NCBI GenBank assembly: GCA_037157565.1
Contig: JAZHRO010000073.1
Location: 95,024,001-95,088,000 of the forward strand
Direction: 5' to 3'
From: Thalassia testudinum
Taxonomy: Eukaryota > Streptophyta > Magnoliopsida > Alismatales > Hydrocharitaceae
Length of the DNA stretch: 64,000 nucleotides
Positions 21,776 through 33,682 of the stretch are shown piece by piece. The first letter of the stretch is position 1. Each line of letters starts with the position of its first letter. The translations under genes were made by a program, and so were the position numbers. The notes beneath the pieces are model-generated. The model saw nothing but the letters and a program-made list of their open reading frames with translations. It was not told the origin of the DNA and searched no databases.

Positions 21776-23010
21776 TGCATCGACACCTTCATGAAAACCA
21801 ATAGACATTTTTAGTTTGTCGGGAAGAAGCATTGCTTCTTTTCCTGAACCCTTGGACAGTTAGTTAGGGAGCCAGGCAAACTATCTTTCATTAGTCCACC
21901 AAACATTTGTGAGGTGACAAGTAGAATGTCTATTGGTGCTCTAAGTCTAGTGTGAGGACTCTTAAGTTCTGGATAATTGGATGATGATGCCTCAGAGTTA
22001 GGCATAGTTTTTGCTCTCAGTTACTACATGCGAATATTGTGTGTAAATTCCTGAGAGCCACCAAATATAGCAGATACACAAAGATTGAGTTCTAATAAAA
22101 CTAGGTCTAAGGTGGATAGTTATGATCATCCTTTACGGAATCCTAGTTCGAAGGAGAGTATTAATGTCAAGGACAAAAAATACATCATCCTATCCATTCC
22201 TTTCTTAGTGCTGAAAGTAGGCACTTTCACCAAATAAGCCACCCGACATCCCCTTAAACATCATTAATCTCCAATAATGCCTCGTGAATAAAAATTTGTA
22301 TGTTGTGTTACATTGAATTGATAGATATAATAAAATAGAGAGAAATATATATATATATATATGAAAAGAAAAGAAAAAAAAGGGGGAAAAGAGAAAAAGT
22401 CTAAAAAAAATGGTTAAAAAAAAGAAAGTGTTGAGTTCATAGTTGTGTTTATTTTATTAGATTGAGGTAACAACGCCCACTCCCTTTATATTCCACCAAA
22501 TATGACCTTGATCTACTTTTTCTGTATTTTTGACTACCTAAATATGGGTTAAGGAATTCTGACTTAGTTATAGGGTTATCAGAACTTTAATTGAAGTGTT
22601 AATGCCATGTAAGGCCACCAAATATTAAATGCATTTACAAAATCTGGTGAGATTGTAAGATTAAGAAAAAAGAAGAAAAAAAGAAGAAAAGAAAAGAAAA
22701 GAAAGAGAGTGAGTGCAAAGGAACTAAAAGAGAGCATAGTTTTAAGCCTCTCTCTAGCTTGATTTGTTTAATAGTCTAGAGATCCAAGGTCTATAGTACT
22801 AGGCTATATGTAGCACCAGATGAGTGTGAGCCACCAAATATAAAACCATTTGACTCAGACATCTTCTACCTAAGCTAGAAAGTCGAGGTAGAAATTTCAG
22901 ATTATTTGTATTGCCGAGGGAAGATGCTTGCCTATGCTGATAGAATTTTTATCGAGAGTCAAGTATGAACTTTAAGTGTGTTTTGGTTTTCACTTGGATA
23001 TGTTGCTTAG
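21776..23010 (+). other. Internal remnant of a plus-strand element, no ORF
   Basis: AT-rich, with an (AT)n and purine-rich block at 22340-22440 and another A/G-rich block at 22660-22720. The style resembles the 3' UTR of element D (60050-60220), but I cannot align it well. Confidence 0.4.
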
Positions 23011-23703
23011 TGATGAGAACCTCATCATGAGCCATAACTAGCTCATTTTGACCTAATACAGAGGATAAAAGCTCCTACATAACTCAAGGAAAGGCTTAAC
23101 TCAGAGAATTCTGAGTTTAAGAAGAAAATAAGTCATAAGGGGTAAAAATGCAATTTTACCAGCACAATCTGCAAATAGGGTAACTCAGGGTCCAAACATA
23201 GGTCAAACTAACCTAATAAGAAGGAAAGTGGGGTGATCTGATCTGATAAGGGCTACAGCAACTCCAAGGAATTAAAAGATAATCTTTAACCCTAAAACAA
23301 ACCCACTTCAATTCACGAGGTTCGAGGCAAAGCAAAAATCTACTAAAACCTCTAAAATTCATATAAAAATAATCTCTAGGGTTTAGAACCTTCAATTTGG
23401 CCTTAGGAACCCATTTTGACCTACATTGAGAACCATACCCAATTAATAATTTAATTTGGCTTTTTACGTAAATTGGCCAGTCAAACAAGGTATGACCTAG
23501 AAATAAAATTCACCATTAGAATCCTTAGGTCCTATTTAGTCATGCATAAAAACTTGAGCCTAAGAAGAGACCTTCTTGACCGACTTTGCATTTTGGTCCT
23601 CATCTGTTACTTTTTGACTCTCAACTTTTGAAACCCTCGAATTTTGGCCCCTAATTCTTCATCTTTTTTTGCATTTGGGTCCTCCCTGCAAAACCCTGAG
23701 CAG

Positions 23704-23802
23704 CGCCATGCTCCGGCGAGGCATGGCGCCGCGCAGGGTAAGGGCGACCCCTTGCTAGTTGAACGGGGTGTTCCCTGCGAAGTCTGCTGTCGCAGGGACA
23801 CC
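23704..23802 (+). other. Pair of hairpins upstream of TATA, solo D LTR
   Basis: GCGCCATGC/GCATGGCGC (23704-23729, 9 bp) and GGTGTTCCCTGCGA/TCGCAGGGACACC (23767-23802, one bulge). Confidence 0.7.
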
Positions 23803-23926
23803 TCCACGATCTCTACCTTCGCCCACACCTTCCGTGTGAACGCGCGGAAGGTATGGGTCGCAAACCGGCCATCCTCTGACGAGGGAGGCACGTTGTCTTC
23901 CTCCTCCCTCCTCTCTGATTTCGCCT

Positions 23927-23935
23927 CTATAAAAA
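23927..23935 (+). promoter_or_regulatory. TATA box, solo D LTR
   Basis: CTATAAAAA, aligned with CTATAAATA of the D LTR. Confidence 0.6.
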
Positions 23936-24180
23936 CCGCCACCATCTGCCGCATTCAATAGCTCGATTCTGACGGAGAACCACCCACAACTTTCTTCTCT
24001 TCCCACTCCGGCAGACACCCAGCGAGCTCCGGCGAGCTCCCTTTCCTTTCCTCTTCGCTCTGCCACAAAACCAGTGGCAGAGACTTCTTCCTGATTCTCC
24101 TCCGCGTCACGCAATACCCGCGCGCGCTGCTTCAGCCCCGTCGTCGCCGCCGTCCTCCCCCACTGGGTATCTTCTTCTCC

Positions 24181-24205
24181 GGCGACAGTCGATACGACTG
24201 TCGCC
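24181..24205 (+). other. Perfect 11-bp hairpin downstream of TATA, solo D LTR
   Basis: GGCGACAGTCG, loop ATA, CGACTGTCGCC. Identical in both LTRs of element D. Confidence 0.75.
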
Positions 24206-25736
24206 CTGCTCCTCCCCCTTCGTCCCTACAAGTAAGTTAGAACTACTTCCCCTCCTCTCCTCTTTCTTTTCCCTATTTCAATTTGTTCAATTAAGCCCTC
24301 GACCGACCCTGACCACCGTCACCCCCTTCGTCTCCAGCCCACCTCCGGCGAGTCGCTCCCATTATTCCGCCACTCCACACGACTCGCCGACCGACCCAAA
24401 ACCTCCGCCTCATCCCGCTGAACTGTTTCCGCCCCTTCACTGCCACTCCTCACCTCCACATCACTCCCTCGAGCAAACCCATTCCTCCGGCCACAGTCCG
24501 ACCTAGGGTAGCCCCTACACGCCGCCCCACACTTCGCCACACTCCGACGAAGCTCCCTGCACCTTCTGACTAGGTCGAGAGGCCGTATCTCAGTGAACAG
24601 GTTACCCATCCTTCGCCGCCATTTCCGAACAGGTGAAGCTGCTTCAACCTGCAGCTGCGCTTCCGCCCAGGCCTGCGCTCCAGGATGCGTAGATTGCGAC
24701 CACGCAGCTGCCCAGGCCTTCAGCTGAAGAGAAGACCTAGCAACAGTCGCGAATGCCTACAGCTTTCTTAGCTGTAGGCGCCGAATTGGGGTGGGACATT
24801 TAGTCCCACCTCGGAAGATCCTGAAGCCGTGCACCCCTTTTAATTATTTTTGTGAAATTACCTTATCGCCTCTGAATGCACCGGGGTGAGGTCCCGCACC
24901 CATTCACCCGCCCGGTCCGCGAGCTCACCACGCGGATCCGGCGGATCCGACCCGAACCTATCCTGAGCACTCCTCGCGCATCACCCACCTGCCGATGCGC
25001 CTGGTCCCGGGTGCGAAGCCTGACCCGATTACCCGGCGGCTCTGGGAGAGCGATCCTACGAGCGAAGTCTTGAGAGAGGGAGAGACGTGCGGGTAGAGGG
25101 AAAAGGGTAGGTTTTGCTCTGTGCAGGCCGAGGCAGAGAAGAAGAGAACAGGGTGCAGTGTAGAGAAGAAGAAGCAGAGGAAGAAGAACAGATTGCAAGA
25201 TGAAGAAGACCGAAGGAAGAAGAAGGTGGAGCACTGTAGCAGTGGCGATTTAAGTCATCTGATTGGAAAATCAGACAACGCTCTGCAGAAGAAGGACTGC
25301 AGAGAAAGAAGGAGAACGAAGAAGCCGTGCAGCTGAGCAAGGCTGGGGACCGCAAGAAGAAAAGCTCTGCAGCTGAGGCTGAAAGAAGCGAAGAAGACGA
25401 GAAGCTCTGAAGAAGAGAAGAAATAAGAACTGAAGGCAGAAGACTGAAGGCAGAAGATCAAGGAAAAAGATCCGAGAAAAGAAGAAGAAGATGATCTAAG
25501 AAAGAGAAGAGAAGCCACAAGATTAAGATTTATTTCTCCCTCTCTCTCTTTTATTTTTGTAATAAAGAAACATTATACTTCTAGAATACAACTTGCTCCC
25601 TGAGTTTGACCTCGGGAACTCTTTTTCCGAGTAACAAATTGTATTAAACTAGTAACCACTTCTCTATGCTATACTACGACGAAATAATAAAAACTATAGG
25701 GGAGTCACGCTCGCCACTTAGGCTACTATCACATCA

Positions 25737-25924
25737 TTCTTACATTTGCATGGATTTATAAATTTTTGGAAGAAGACACGAAGAAATCTTTTGTCAAACC
25801 CTTGATAAAATGGAAAAAGTAGTTCTTTAAGGTCCGAGTTGTAATTAGCATGGATCATACATTTTGCATTCATTTTTCATTCTTGCATTTGCTAAGGGAC
25901 TAGCAAAAGATAGGCATTGGAGTG
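25737..25924 (+). other. 3' end of an element: hairpin and polypurine relic
   Basis: TTTGCTA, AGGGAC, TAGCAAA (25888-25907) followed by GATAGGCATTGGAGTG, the same block that precedes 3' LTRs of A, C and D. The purine tract is slightly decayed. Confidence 0.7.
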
Positions 25925-27040
25925 TGATAATAGCTTAATTTATTACCCTAATTAGCTTAATCTAAGGTTAGCTCCCTAGTAAAATCATGCATTTAGAATG
26001 TGAATATTGCATTTAAAGCATGCTTGCATATCATATGCATTGTGCTTATTTTAGGCCTAATTATCTAATTATAGTCTTTTGTGAATAATATAGGTAAAGG
26101 ACGTAGAATGACTTGGAGCCATGTAGAATAAAAGCAGGATAGAAGATAAAGCTACAAAGATAGGAGCTGGTTGAAGACCAAGATTTGATTAAGGAAGAAA
26201 TGAAGATCCCAGTAAAGAAGAGAGAGGGGGACAAGGATAACCTAACCCTACCCTTAGAATCCTAGGATACGCATATCTCAACTCCTAACCATAGGTTAAC
26301 TCAAACTGAATAAGTGAGTTCAAAAGCCAAAATCATGGATAACACTATCCATGATCTTGACCCATTATTCACAGAGTTGTCCTACTATCCAGGAACCTAT
26401 CCAACTTACCATAGATCCAATCTTTAACCCAAGAACCTATTTAAGTCCATAAGCTCACTTAATTTACTTAGTATAAGTCAATTAGGTTCAGGGGATCAGG
26501 GGTAGCACAGTTGGTGTGCCTTCTCCCCATAAGGCACTCCCTATCCGGGGTGCGCGGGGTCGATTCCTCGTAGCCTACCCATACGCATATAGTGTCCTCA
26601 TGGGGGATGCATCGCTGATGTTGCCCCGCCTCGACTCGATGCCGGAGAGTGGATGTGAAATCACGGAGTGGCTCCATGGCAAGCGAGAAATTCGGGGATC
26701 CCTGGAGGGGTGGGGTCTCCCCCCTCCCTCCCCTCTTATATTGTTTCAAAAAAAAAAAAAGTCAATTAGGTTCATGGAACCTATTTGGACCCAACCCACT
26801 AGACCTAGGGTCAACTTAGCCCAATTAGGAACCTATTCTCACAACCTGTCTTTCCCTAACCCTACCTACATAAGACCCACGAAATACTAGCCTAATCCTC
26901 TTAAGCTGGTGGCAACTTAAGAAGATTTTATCCATTAGTGGTTGGCCAAGAGATAAACTCTTATCTCTTGGCAAGATTTTATCCCCTGGTAGCCACCTAC
27001 CTAGGATGACCATTTTTGGAAAACAACCAACCTATCTATT
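25925..27040 (+). repeat. Start of a plus-strand 3' LTR (H), interrupted by a SINE and by LTR G
   Basis: Begins TGATAATAGC directly after the polypurine relic. Not alignable with the D LTR. The SINE interrupts it at 26491-26760, and G begins at 27041. It includes an inverted repeat around GAGATAAACTCTTATCTC near 26950. Confidence 0.5.
26475..26774 (+). mobile_element. tRNA-derived SINE with target site duplications
   Basis: Body 26491-26760, about 270 bases. The 5' part is tRNA-like with an A box TAGCACAGTTGG (26503-26514) and a B box GGGTCGATTCC (26558-26568), the internal promoter of RNA polymerase III. It ends in A13 (26748-26760). It is flanked by AAGTCAATTAGGTTCA (26475-26490) and the same 14 bases after the A-tail (26761-26774), the mark of LINE-assisted insertion. 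It has no coding capacity. Confidence 0.93.
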
Positions 27041-29701
27041 TGCACGAAATCATCGTTGTTTAGGATATACATTGTAGTATAAGACAAAATTTCTTAAAAC
27101 ATTTAAATTTATAAAACTCAGATTCAGAAATGAGTCCGAAATCATTCGTAGGAAGCAATTATGCAATTTAATTCACTTATCACAAGAAATATATATGCAA
27201 TTGAACTCAAAAATACTTTGAATGATATTTCAATAAAAACCAGAAGAATAGTGCGAAAAGATTGGGTTAAAATGGTGATTTGAATCACCAAATTAACCCT
27301 TTAAGTTTAAGCACACAACTACTTAAATATTTCAATAATAAACGACAACCATTAATCCACGTTAATCAAGTTATTAAAATGTTCCATTAGTAACCAACAG
27401 AATGCCTCAAATGTTTACCAAAGGCTTCAGATGCCCTATCAGAAGGGGCTCAAGGGCCTCACAAGGGCTCAAGGCTCTCTTTCTCTCAAAAGCCTCAAAA
27501 GAACACAATAGCAGTAATGAACAGAGGCTCAAGGGCCTCTTCAGAAATCTCGCTAATTATAGAGAGAGGAGAGGGCTCAAATCCCAAAGGCAGCAAAACC
27601 TACTCCCCTCTCTCTCAAATTCTCTTTCTTCCTTTACAAGCTTAGAATGAACCATACCTGGATAATGGGTAAACAGATCCATCGCCCAAACCCCCGAGGC
27701 ATGAGCGTGGGCGAGGGCGTGGACAGGTGCGTGTGAAGTGTGTGTTCAAGGGTGTCTGAAAAGGGACCCGACCCCAGTGATTTGAAGGCGAACAGGCTAC
27801 CAAACAAATTCCTTTTATGCATGGTCACGCTTTTGTCCCACACGATGTGGGACTAAACGTTGGGGCTTCTTTATGTGCTAGCAACAGACGGTGAAATCTC
27901 CAATTGAGGGTGAAGGAGAAGTTGGTAGCTTCAATTGTCTCCCTAGAAGGCTTCCTGGAACTGGGCTGCATGACTTGGAGGGGGAATGGAAGATGAACAC
28001 GATCGAAGAGCTGCAGCTGGAGCCGGTGATGGTGGCGGCAGCGGCGGTTGTCTGGCAAGGTACTTGAAATAGAGAACATGGGCTAAACGCCCTAATCAGT
28101 ATGCTCAAAAGTTTCACTAGACCATGGTGAGTGCAATAGTGGCCGTGGTTTGGTGTGTTCATGTGTGTGGAGGGCTGACAGTGACGAGAACGAGGGTGGA
28201 AAGTGGGTGTGTTTGATGGGAAGGTAGAGGGAGTTAAACCCTAAATTTCCTTAGGGCTTTTGAAGGGCAAGTCATGGTGGAGATAATGGAGGTGGTGTGA
28301 GGAAGTTTGGTGGTCTGTGGCATTGGCACGGGCTCACCAAAGCCCTTGCTGGAGGCGGAGAAGATGGAGTGGGTTGAGGGTGTGTCGACGGTCGAAAAAG
28401 GAAAGGAAGGAGTTAGGAAGATTTAGGAAGGGGAGAGGAAGAGAGAAAGAGAGAGTTAGAAAGGAATATAGTGGGTGGATGCGATTGGCTATGATAAGCC
28501 AACGCCAGAGGAGGAGTCAGCGGCAATACGGTGGTAAGGAAGGAGAGAGAGATGGCGACCTTGTTGTGGCTGGCGACAGTCGCGAGGACGAGGGGTGGAT
28601 GTTGAGCCAATCAATTTGACCGTTGGCCAACTCAACGAAGAGGACAGAGAGGCTCACCGAAGACGAAGGTGTAGACTGTCGGAGGTGACGAAGAGAGGGT
28701 TTTCTGACTCCAACTTCACGAAGGAGTTTGGTTTCTCAAGAGGGTAATATTTAAAGGCCTAAGGGGGGAGTCCAAACGATGTATGAAGCTTTGTGAGCTT
28801 GAAAACTCAGGGAAGAAGATCCCTAAGATTGTGAGCATTCGTATGTGCTTCTCGATGAAAATCAAGGGCCAATCTATGGTTCAAACGATAGAGGATCTCT
28901 CAAATAATCTTCCTTTCAATTTTGGGAGGGTTTGATTGAGAATCGAGCGAGAAAACCTTGCTCGAATCTCGATGGAAGAGCTATGATCACACCAATGGTG
29001 GTAGGGACCATTTTGAAAAAATAACAATAAAGTTAGGGACCTGATCACAAATATTTTGAAAGTTAGGGGTTTAATTGAGAGGAATAGAATTTAAATGGAC
29101 TAAAATGCAAACTAGGTCAAGATGGAGTCCAATTGGGTCCAAATTTTGGTACAAACCTAATTTGGATCCAAGAAATCTGATGGTGAAGTCGGATTTCATT
29201 TTTGACCAAGTTTGACTGGGTAATTTGTGCATAAACCCAAATTAGGGTAGAACTCTGTGTATGACTATGTTTAAAGTCAAAATAGGTTTAAATGGTCAAA
29301 TAAAGGAAACCAAACCATAAGGAATATTTTTATATGTATTTTAGAAGGTTTAGGTGAATTTTATCCTGATCGAAACCTCTGTAGTTTAAGCTGGTCAGAA
29401 ATTAGGGTTTTAGGTGCTATATTGGTTCTCAAAATGTGTGAAACCCCATTTCTATCTGCACGAACCCACTTGTTGGTCTTTAATGCTCATTTGACCTTCA
29501 GTTTACCCTTAAAAAACATCTTGGTTATTCTATGTTCATGATATACTATTAAAATTACATAATTAACCCTAGTTTCCTATTCTCTTCTCAAAATAGAATG
29601 GAATGGAGTTATAACCCTCAGATGGTTATGTAGGGGCATTTATCTTTCAAACCTGACTAAAAGTGGCTAGTTAGGGCCTATGGTGGTGTTCCCATTGATC
29701 A
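27041..29701 (-). repeat. LTR G, D-related, minus strand
   Basis: About 2.66 kb. On the minus strand it runs from a start related to TGATGGGAAC (near 29697) through CCTAACTAGCC, a palindrome (28935-28973), a TATA-like CTTTAAATATTA (28745-28757), GTTTAGTCCCACA (27842-27854) and TTGCTTCCTACGAATG (27143-27158) to an end at TTCGTGCA (27041). No polypurine tract or primer site adjoins it, so it is a solo or truncated LTR. No target duplication recognised. Confidence 0.75.
28935..28973 (-). other. Palindrome upstream of TATA, LTR G
   Basis: ATTGAGAATCGAGC and GCTCGAATCTCGAT, 12 of 14 pairs, 11-nt loop, about 190 bases upstream of the TATA-like site. Confidence 0.55.
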
Positions 29702-31170
29702 CATCGAATCTCGTCATGTAAAGGGTTCGAGTTTGGAAAACCCATCGTCGTAGTTCGATTGGCGAAAAAATTTGTTGATCAGATAAAATTTATAATCGAA
29801 ACTCGAAAAGTAAGTCTCGAGTCAAATATAGGGAGGCGAACATTTGGCTTTCAAAATCTGCATTTTGCTTTTTATTTATTTTTGTCATTTTTATCTTTCT
29901 AATTTTTTTGATATTTTTACTAAGCAAGAGATCAGGTCGATGAATTCTAGCTAATCTACTTGCAAAATAAAAAAGAGAGATAGAGACGGAGAGAGAAATA
30001 ATCATGTATTTTTATAATCAAATGTTTCTTACAACTAGGAAAGTAGGAAATCTATACTACGAAAGAAATAAAGATAGAGATAGGTGAGAGAAATCCCCCT
30101 TGACGGTCGCTTGGAGGACAACTCACTCTGATGTCGCCTGGAGGAAGGTGGTGAGGAGCAGGACGAATGGGGACAGAGCTGAAGGACCTAAGGCAGGGTA
30201 GGATAGTGTCGCGGTGAGGATCTTCTTCTCGAAGGGAGGTGAGAAGACAGCCACGGGATGCTCCACGAATGTGGATGAGAGGTGGGAACAGTTGTTTGTT
30301 TTCCACTCAAAATGAGCATCCTGGGCTTGGGACAAGCTCTCTCTAGACCTTGGAGGTGATGAGGGGAAGAAAGGAAGAGATGAAGAAAAAAGGTAGGGGT
30401 AGGTGTCCTTTTATAGTGGAGGAAAGAATCAACTTCGTATACAGGACATTTAGTGATGGACATAAACATCGCTGAAGATCCACCACAAACATCACTGAAG
30501 GTAGCCCACGTGCCCACCAACCATTGCGTCGGCGCGTGCTCCGCGCGCTCGTGTCCCGAGCCTACGTGCACGTGCCCGCATGCACTACTGCTGCCTCCCC
30601 GCGCACCTGCTGCACTGCTGTGCGTGCGTGCCTCTGTACGCGTGCGCACGCCCGTGCTGCTGGGCATGTGCGGTGGCGCATGCATGCGCATGGCCGGCCT
30701 AGGTTGCACCACATGGCGCGATCTGGGTCATCCATCTTCTTTCCATTGTAGGGGCTAATTCAAAAGTCGGATTGAGTCAATTTTCACACCATTAAGCTAT
30801 GATCGTCCACCCGAATCCATACACAATCAAAGTTGTTGTTTGAAGCTCGAAATTACATCACCTAGTCCCTTGGCCGTTGATCTTCCTCGGACTGCATATG
30901 GTGCTACGGGACTCCAATCAAAGACATTTCGGAGGTGTTAGATTCCAATCGTCATCTTAATCAGATTCGTATGATCAGATCGTCAATATGAGGCTTTTAA
31001 ATAAATCTCCTTCCCTCCTGACCACAAAAAAGATGCAATTAACCTAAAATATGCACAACTACTCTAAATGTAGAATGATGCATGCTATGCAATATTTATA
31101 AAATGGAATGCAAATCTAAGCCTAGGAGTATGCATGAATAAGCATTTTAACCTAAATGAATGTGTCTACA
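29702..31170 (-). repeat. 3' LTR of element E
   Basis: On the minus strand starts TGTAGACACA at 31170, right after a decayed polypurine and hairpin block. TATA-like CTATAAAAGG complement near 30407-30416. The LTR 3'-end motif GCCTCCCTATATTTGAC is at 29821-29837. The 3' end near 29702 abuts LTR G, so that border is uncertain. A GC-rich stretch (30520-30720) has no coding signal. Confidence 0.7.
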
Positions 31171-31750
31171 TCATGCCCCCATGACTATCTTTTAGTAGTC
31201 CCTAGCGAAATTAAACTACATGATATGTATTAAAATAGAATTCAGACTCGATTGCTTAGGCCTAAGTCATTTATTAACAATGGAAAATTTCAACTAAGGT
31301 CCTAAACTACGAAAACTCAATAGTACCCAGGTGTCTGCTAGAATGCAGATCGCCCAAGTCCTCACCTTATTTGAAAAGGGAAGATACATTTTCTTTTGTT
31401 TTTTTTCTTTTCTAATTTTTTTCGACTTTTGGAGTTTGAGAGTTTCGGGATAGCTTTTTACAGCTACCCGACCCGCTCAAGACTCGAAAAGGACTCTAAG
31501 TACTAAGCATCTTGTGAAAGGGTGATAAACTCGCTAGGCGGACGTTAAAATGGACTTCAAGTTTTTGCGACCCTAGGTGACCATAAAGATTTCTGCCTAG
31601 AGGTTTATCTTTCCAAACGGTAGCCTTCTCCCTACTTATAAATTTTTTATGGGGTCAACACAATGGAGAACCCATTGTATATCTCCCTGGTTTATTCTAC
31701 TTCCTCACTTCTTCCCTAAGTGTTTTGGGAATTATTTGTGCATTTTTGTG

Positions 31751-32216
31751 AGCTGGGCTCTAGACAACCAGCCAGTGGGCTGTTACCCAAGGCAACTTGC
31801 CAGCCATACTCGTGCGATGAAGCATGGTTTATTTTTCAATTTTTTCTTCTTTTTTTTTTTTTTGAGTACCATGTTTTTTCTTTTCCTAAGTAGGTGGCTT
31901 CCTTGATCTAAGATTTACCTAAAAGCAGTAGAATAAGTGTGGTCAAGTAGCTGGGCTCTGGACAACCAGCCAATGGGCTATTACCCATGACAACTTGCCA
32001 GCCATACTCATGCGATGAAGTGTAGTTTATTTTTATAATTTTTCTCCTTTTCTTTTCTTTTTTTTTTTTGAGTACCATTTTTTTTCTTTTTCTAAGTAGG
32101 TGGCTTCCTTGATCTATGATTTACCTAAAAGCAGTAGAATAAGTGTCGTCAAGTAGCTAGGCTCTGGACAACCAGCCAATGAGCTATTACCCACAACAAC
32201 TTGCCAGCCATACTAC
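31751..32216 (-). repeat. Tandem repeat, unit about 200 bases, 2.3 copies
   Basis: Units start near 31751, 31952 and 32156 with AGCTGGGCTCTRGACAACC and include CAACTTGCCAGCCATACT and a long T-run. The third is partial. Confidence 0.85.
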
Positions 32217-32631
32217 CCTAGAAAGTTCATTAGCTACCCAATTTCTAAAGAAACCACCGAAAAGTGAGTCAGTGAAAATAATGTGTAGATGCTTAGACTT
32301 AAAATCCCCTCAAATCAGAGGGTGGGTTGATAAGATGTGTTCTTATCATCCCAATTTATTCACAAAATTAAAGTAAAATTACTTGACGAGGACTCGAGAC
32401 TAAGTCCACATTTGAGTGGACACCTGAGCTAATTAAGCCCAAAGACCTGAAGAGTCCAAGTGTTCAGGTCCTACAATATCATTTCCTAAAGTTAATAGCT
32501 TCCAAAAGCCTAAGTTCTCTTCTCCTAATTCTATTTTTTTACTTTTTTTTGTCTTTTTGAATTTTCAATTTTTTTAAAAGAAAATAAAATAAATTCTACA
32601 GAGCTAATGAAATAATTTCAGGATTAAGTAT

Positions 32632-32666
32632 CCACCCCTCATGCCTAAATGATGCAATGTCCTCAT
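32632..32666 (-). promoter_or_regulatory. Upstream polypurine-like motif, element E
   Basis: Sense ATGAGGACATTGCATCATT then TAGGCATGAGGGGTGG, slightly decayed, about 1.5 kb upstream of the 3' LTR. Confidence 0.5.
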
Positions 32667-33509
32667 TGTAGAAATAGAGACATGAAAAGGGCGGAGTAAA
32701 TAGAATATCACCATAATATCGTGAAAATCTGGTTAGCCTCACAGGGAATGTGGAATATATGATGGGAACGCCATCATGAGCCATAACTAGCTCAATTTGG
32801 TCTTATAAAGTCAATAAAAGCTCCTACATATCAATCAGAAGGTCTCTAGAGCAGGGGGAATTATTTTGAGAAGAAAAGATGAAAATAGGGTTATTTCTGT
32901 AATTTTACCATCTCATCACAAATATAGAATAACCACAAGGTATTCCAGGGGTTTATTAAAGGTCATGTAGTCATTAAAGTCTAATAAGTGGGTTCATGTA
33001 GACAGAAATGAGTTTTCACACATTTCAAGAATTAATGGACATCTGAAACCATAAAAAGAGACCTGTTTGATTTACTAAGGTTCTGGTCAAGATAAAATTC
33101 ACATAAACCCTCTAAAATTCATAGAGAATTATTCTCTAGGGTTTGGCATCATTGAATTGACCATCAGAACCTATTTTGACCTAAAACATAATCATGGACA
33201 GACCATTGCCCTAATTTGGGTTTTTGCATAAATTACCTAGTCAAACTAGGTCAAAAATAAAATCCAACTTCATTGGATTCCTTAGGTCCAAATTAGGTTT
33301 GTATCAAAATTTGGACCCAATCAAATATTGTCTTGACCTAGTTTGCAATTTAGTCCAAGTCTGACTCTTTTTATCCCAAATAACCCCTCATCTTTTGAAT
33401 TGTTTACAAAATGTCTCCTATCGTTGTCGTCACTCTTTGCAAAAAGGTCCTTCCACCATTATCGATTAGGAATCCTCGTCCAGCAAGCTTTGATTGGCAA
33501 GAACATGAC

Positions 33510-33560
33510 GATTACTTGACGAATCCCTCTCAAAATTGAAAGGGAGATTCGTCAAGTAAT
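33510..33560 (+). other. Long hairpin upstream of TATA, LTR F
   Basis: ATTACTTGACGAAT (from 33511) pairs perfectly with ATTCGTCAAGTAAT (33547-33560), and the inner bases also pair with one bulge (CCCTCTCAA with TTGAAAGGGAG). Confidence 0.8.
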
Positions 33561-33673
33561 TGCATTCAAATCAAAATTATTCGTTGGCTCCAATTGAATG
33601 TGGGTATCCTTCGCCGACCGGCATACCAAGCTTGGAAGCTTGGTCTCCAAGCCTTAAACCCCTTCTAATGGCT

Positions 33674-33682
33674 TATAAAAGG
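33674..33682 (+). promoter_or_regulatory. TATA box, LTR F
   Basis: TTATAAAAG in GGCTTATAAAAGGAGC. Confidence 0.6.

Larger units (their letters stand above)
23011..25736 (+). repeat. Solo LTR of the D family
   Basis: About 2726 bases, starting TGATGAGAACCTCATCATGAG and ending ACATCA, with TGATG/CATCA inverted ends as in element D. It aligns with the D LTR along its length, including TATA, the internal hairpin and the purine-rich tract. No primer site follows and no polypurine tract precedes it. The flanks CTTAG and TTCTT are not a target duplication, so it may derive from recombination between different copies. Confidence 0.88.
31171..32759 (-). other. 3' UTR of element E
   Basis: No ORF. 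It holds the polypurine block with a decayed hairpin (31189-31210), tandem repeats (31751-32216) and the upstream polypurine-like motif (32632-32666). 31250-31730 aligns with 38130-38590 in C2. F is inserted at its upstream end. Confidence 0.7.

Noticed and set aside
30188..30758. 174- and 101-residue ORFs in the GC-rich part of the E LTR
   Set aside because: Opposite-strand mirror frames rich in His, Cys, Arg and Ala, inside an LTR, no domain.
31751..32216. CRISPR-like array
   Set aside because: Only 2.3 long units without short regular spacers, in a plant retroelement UTR.
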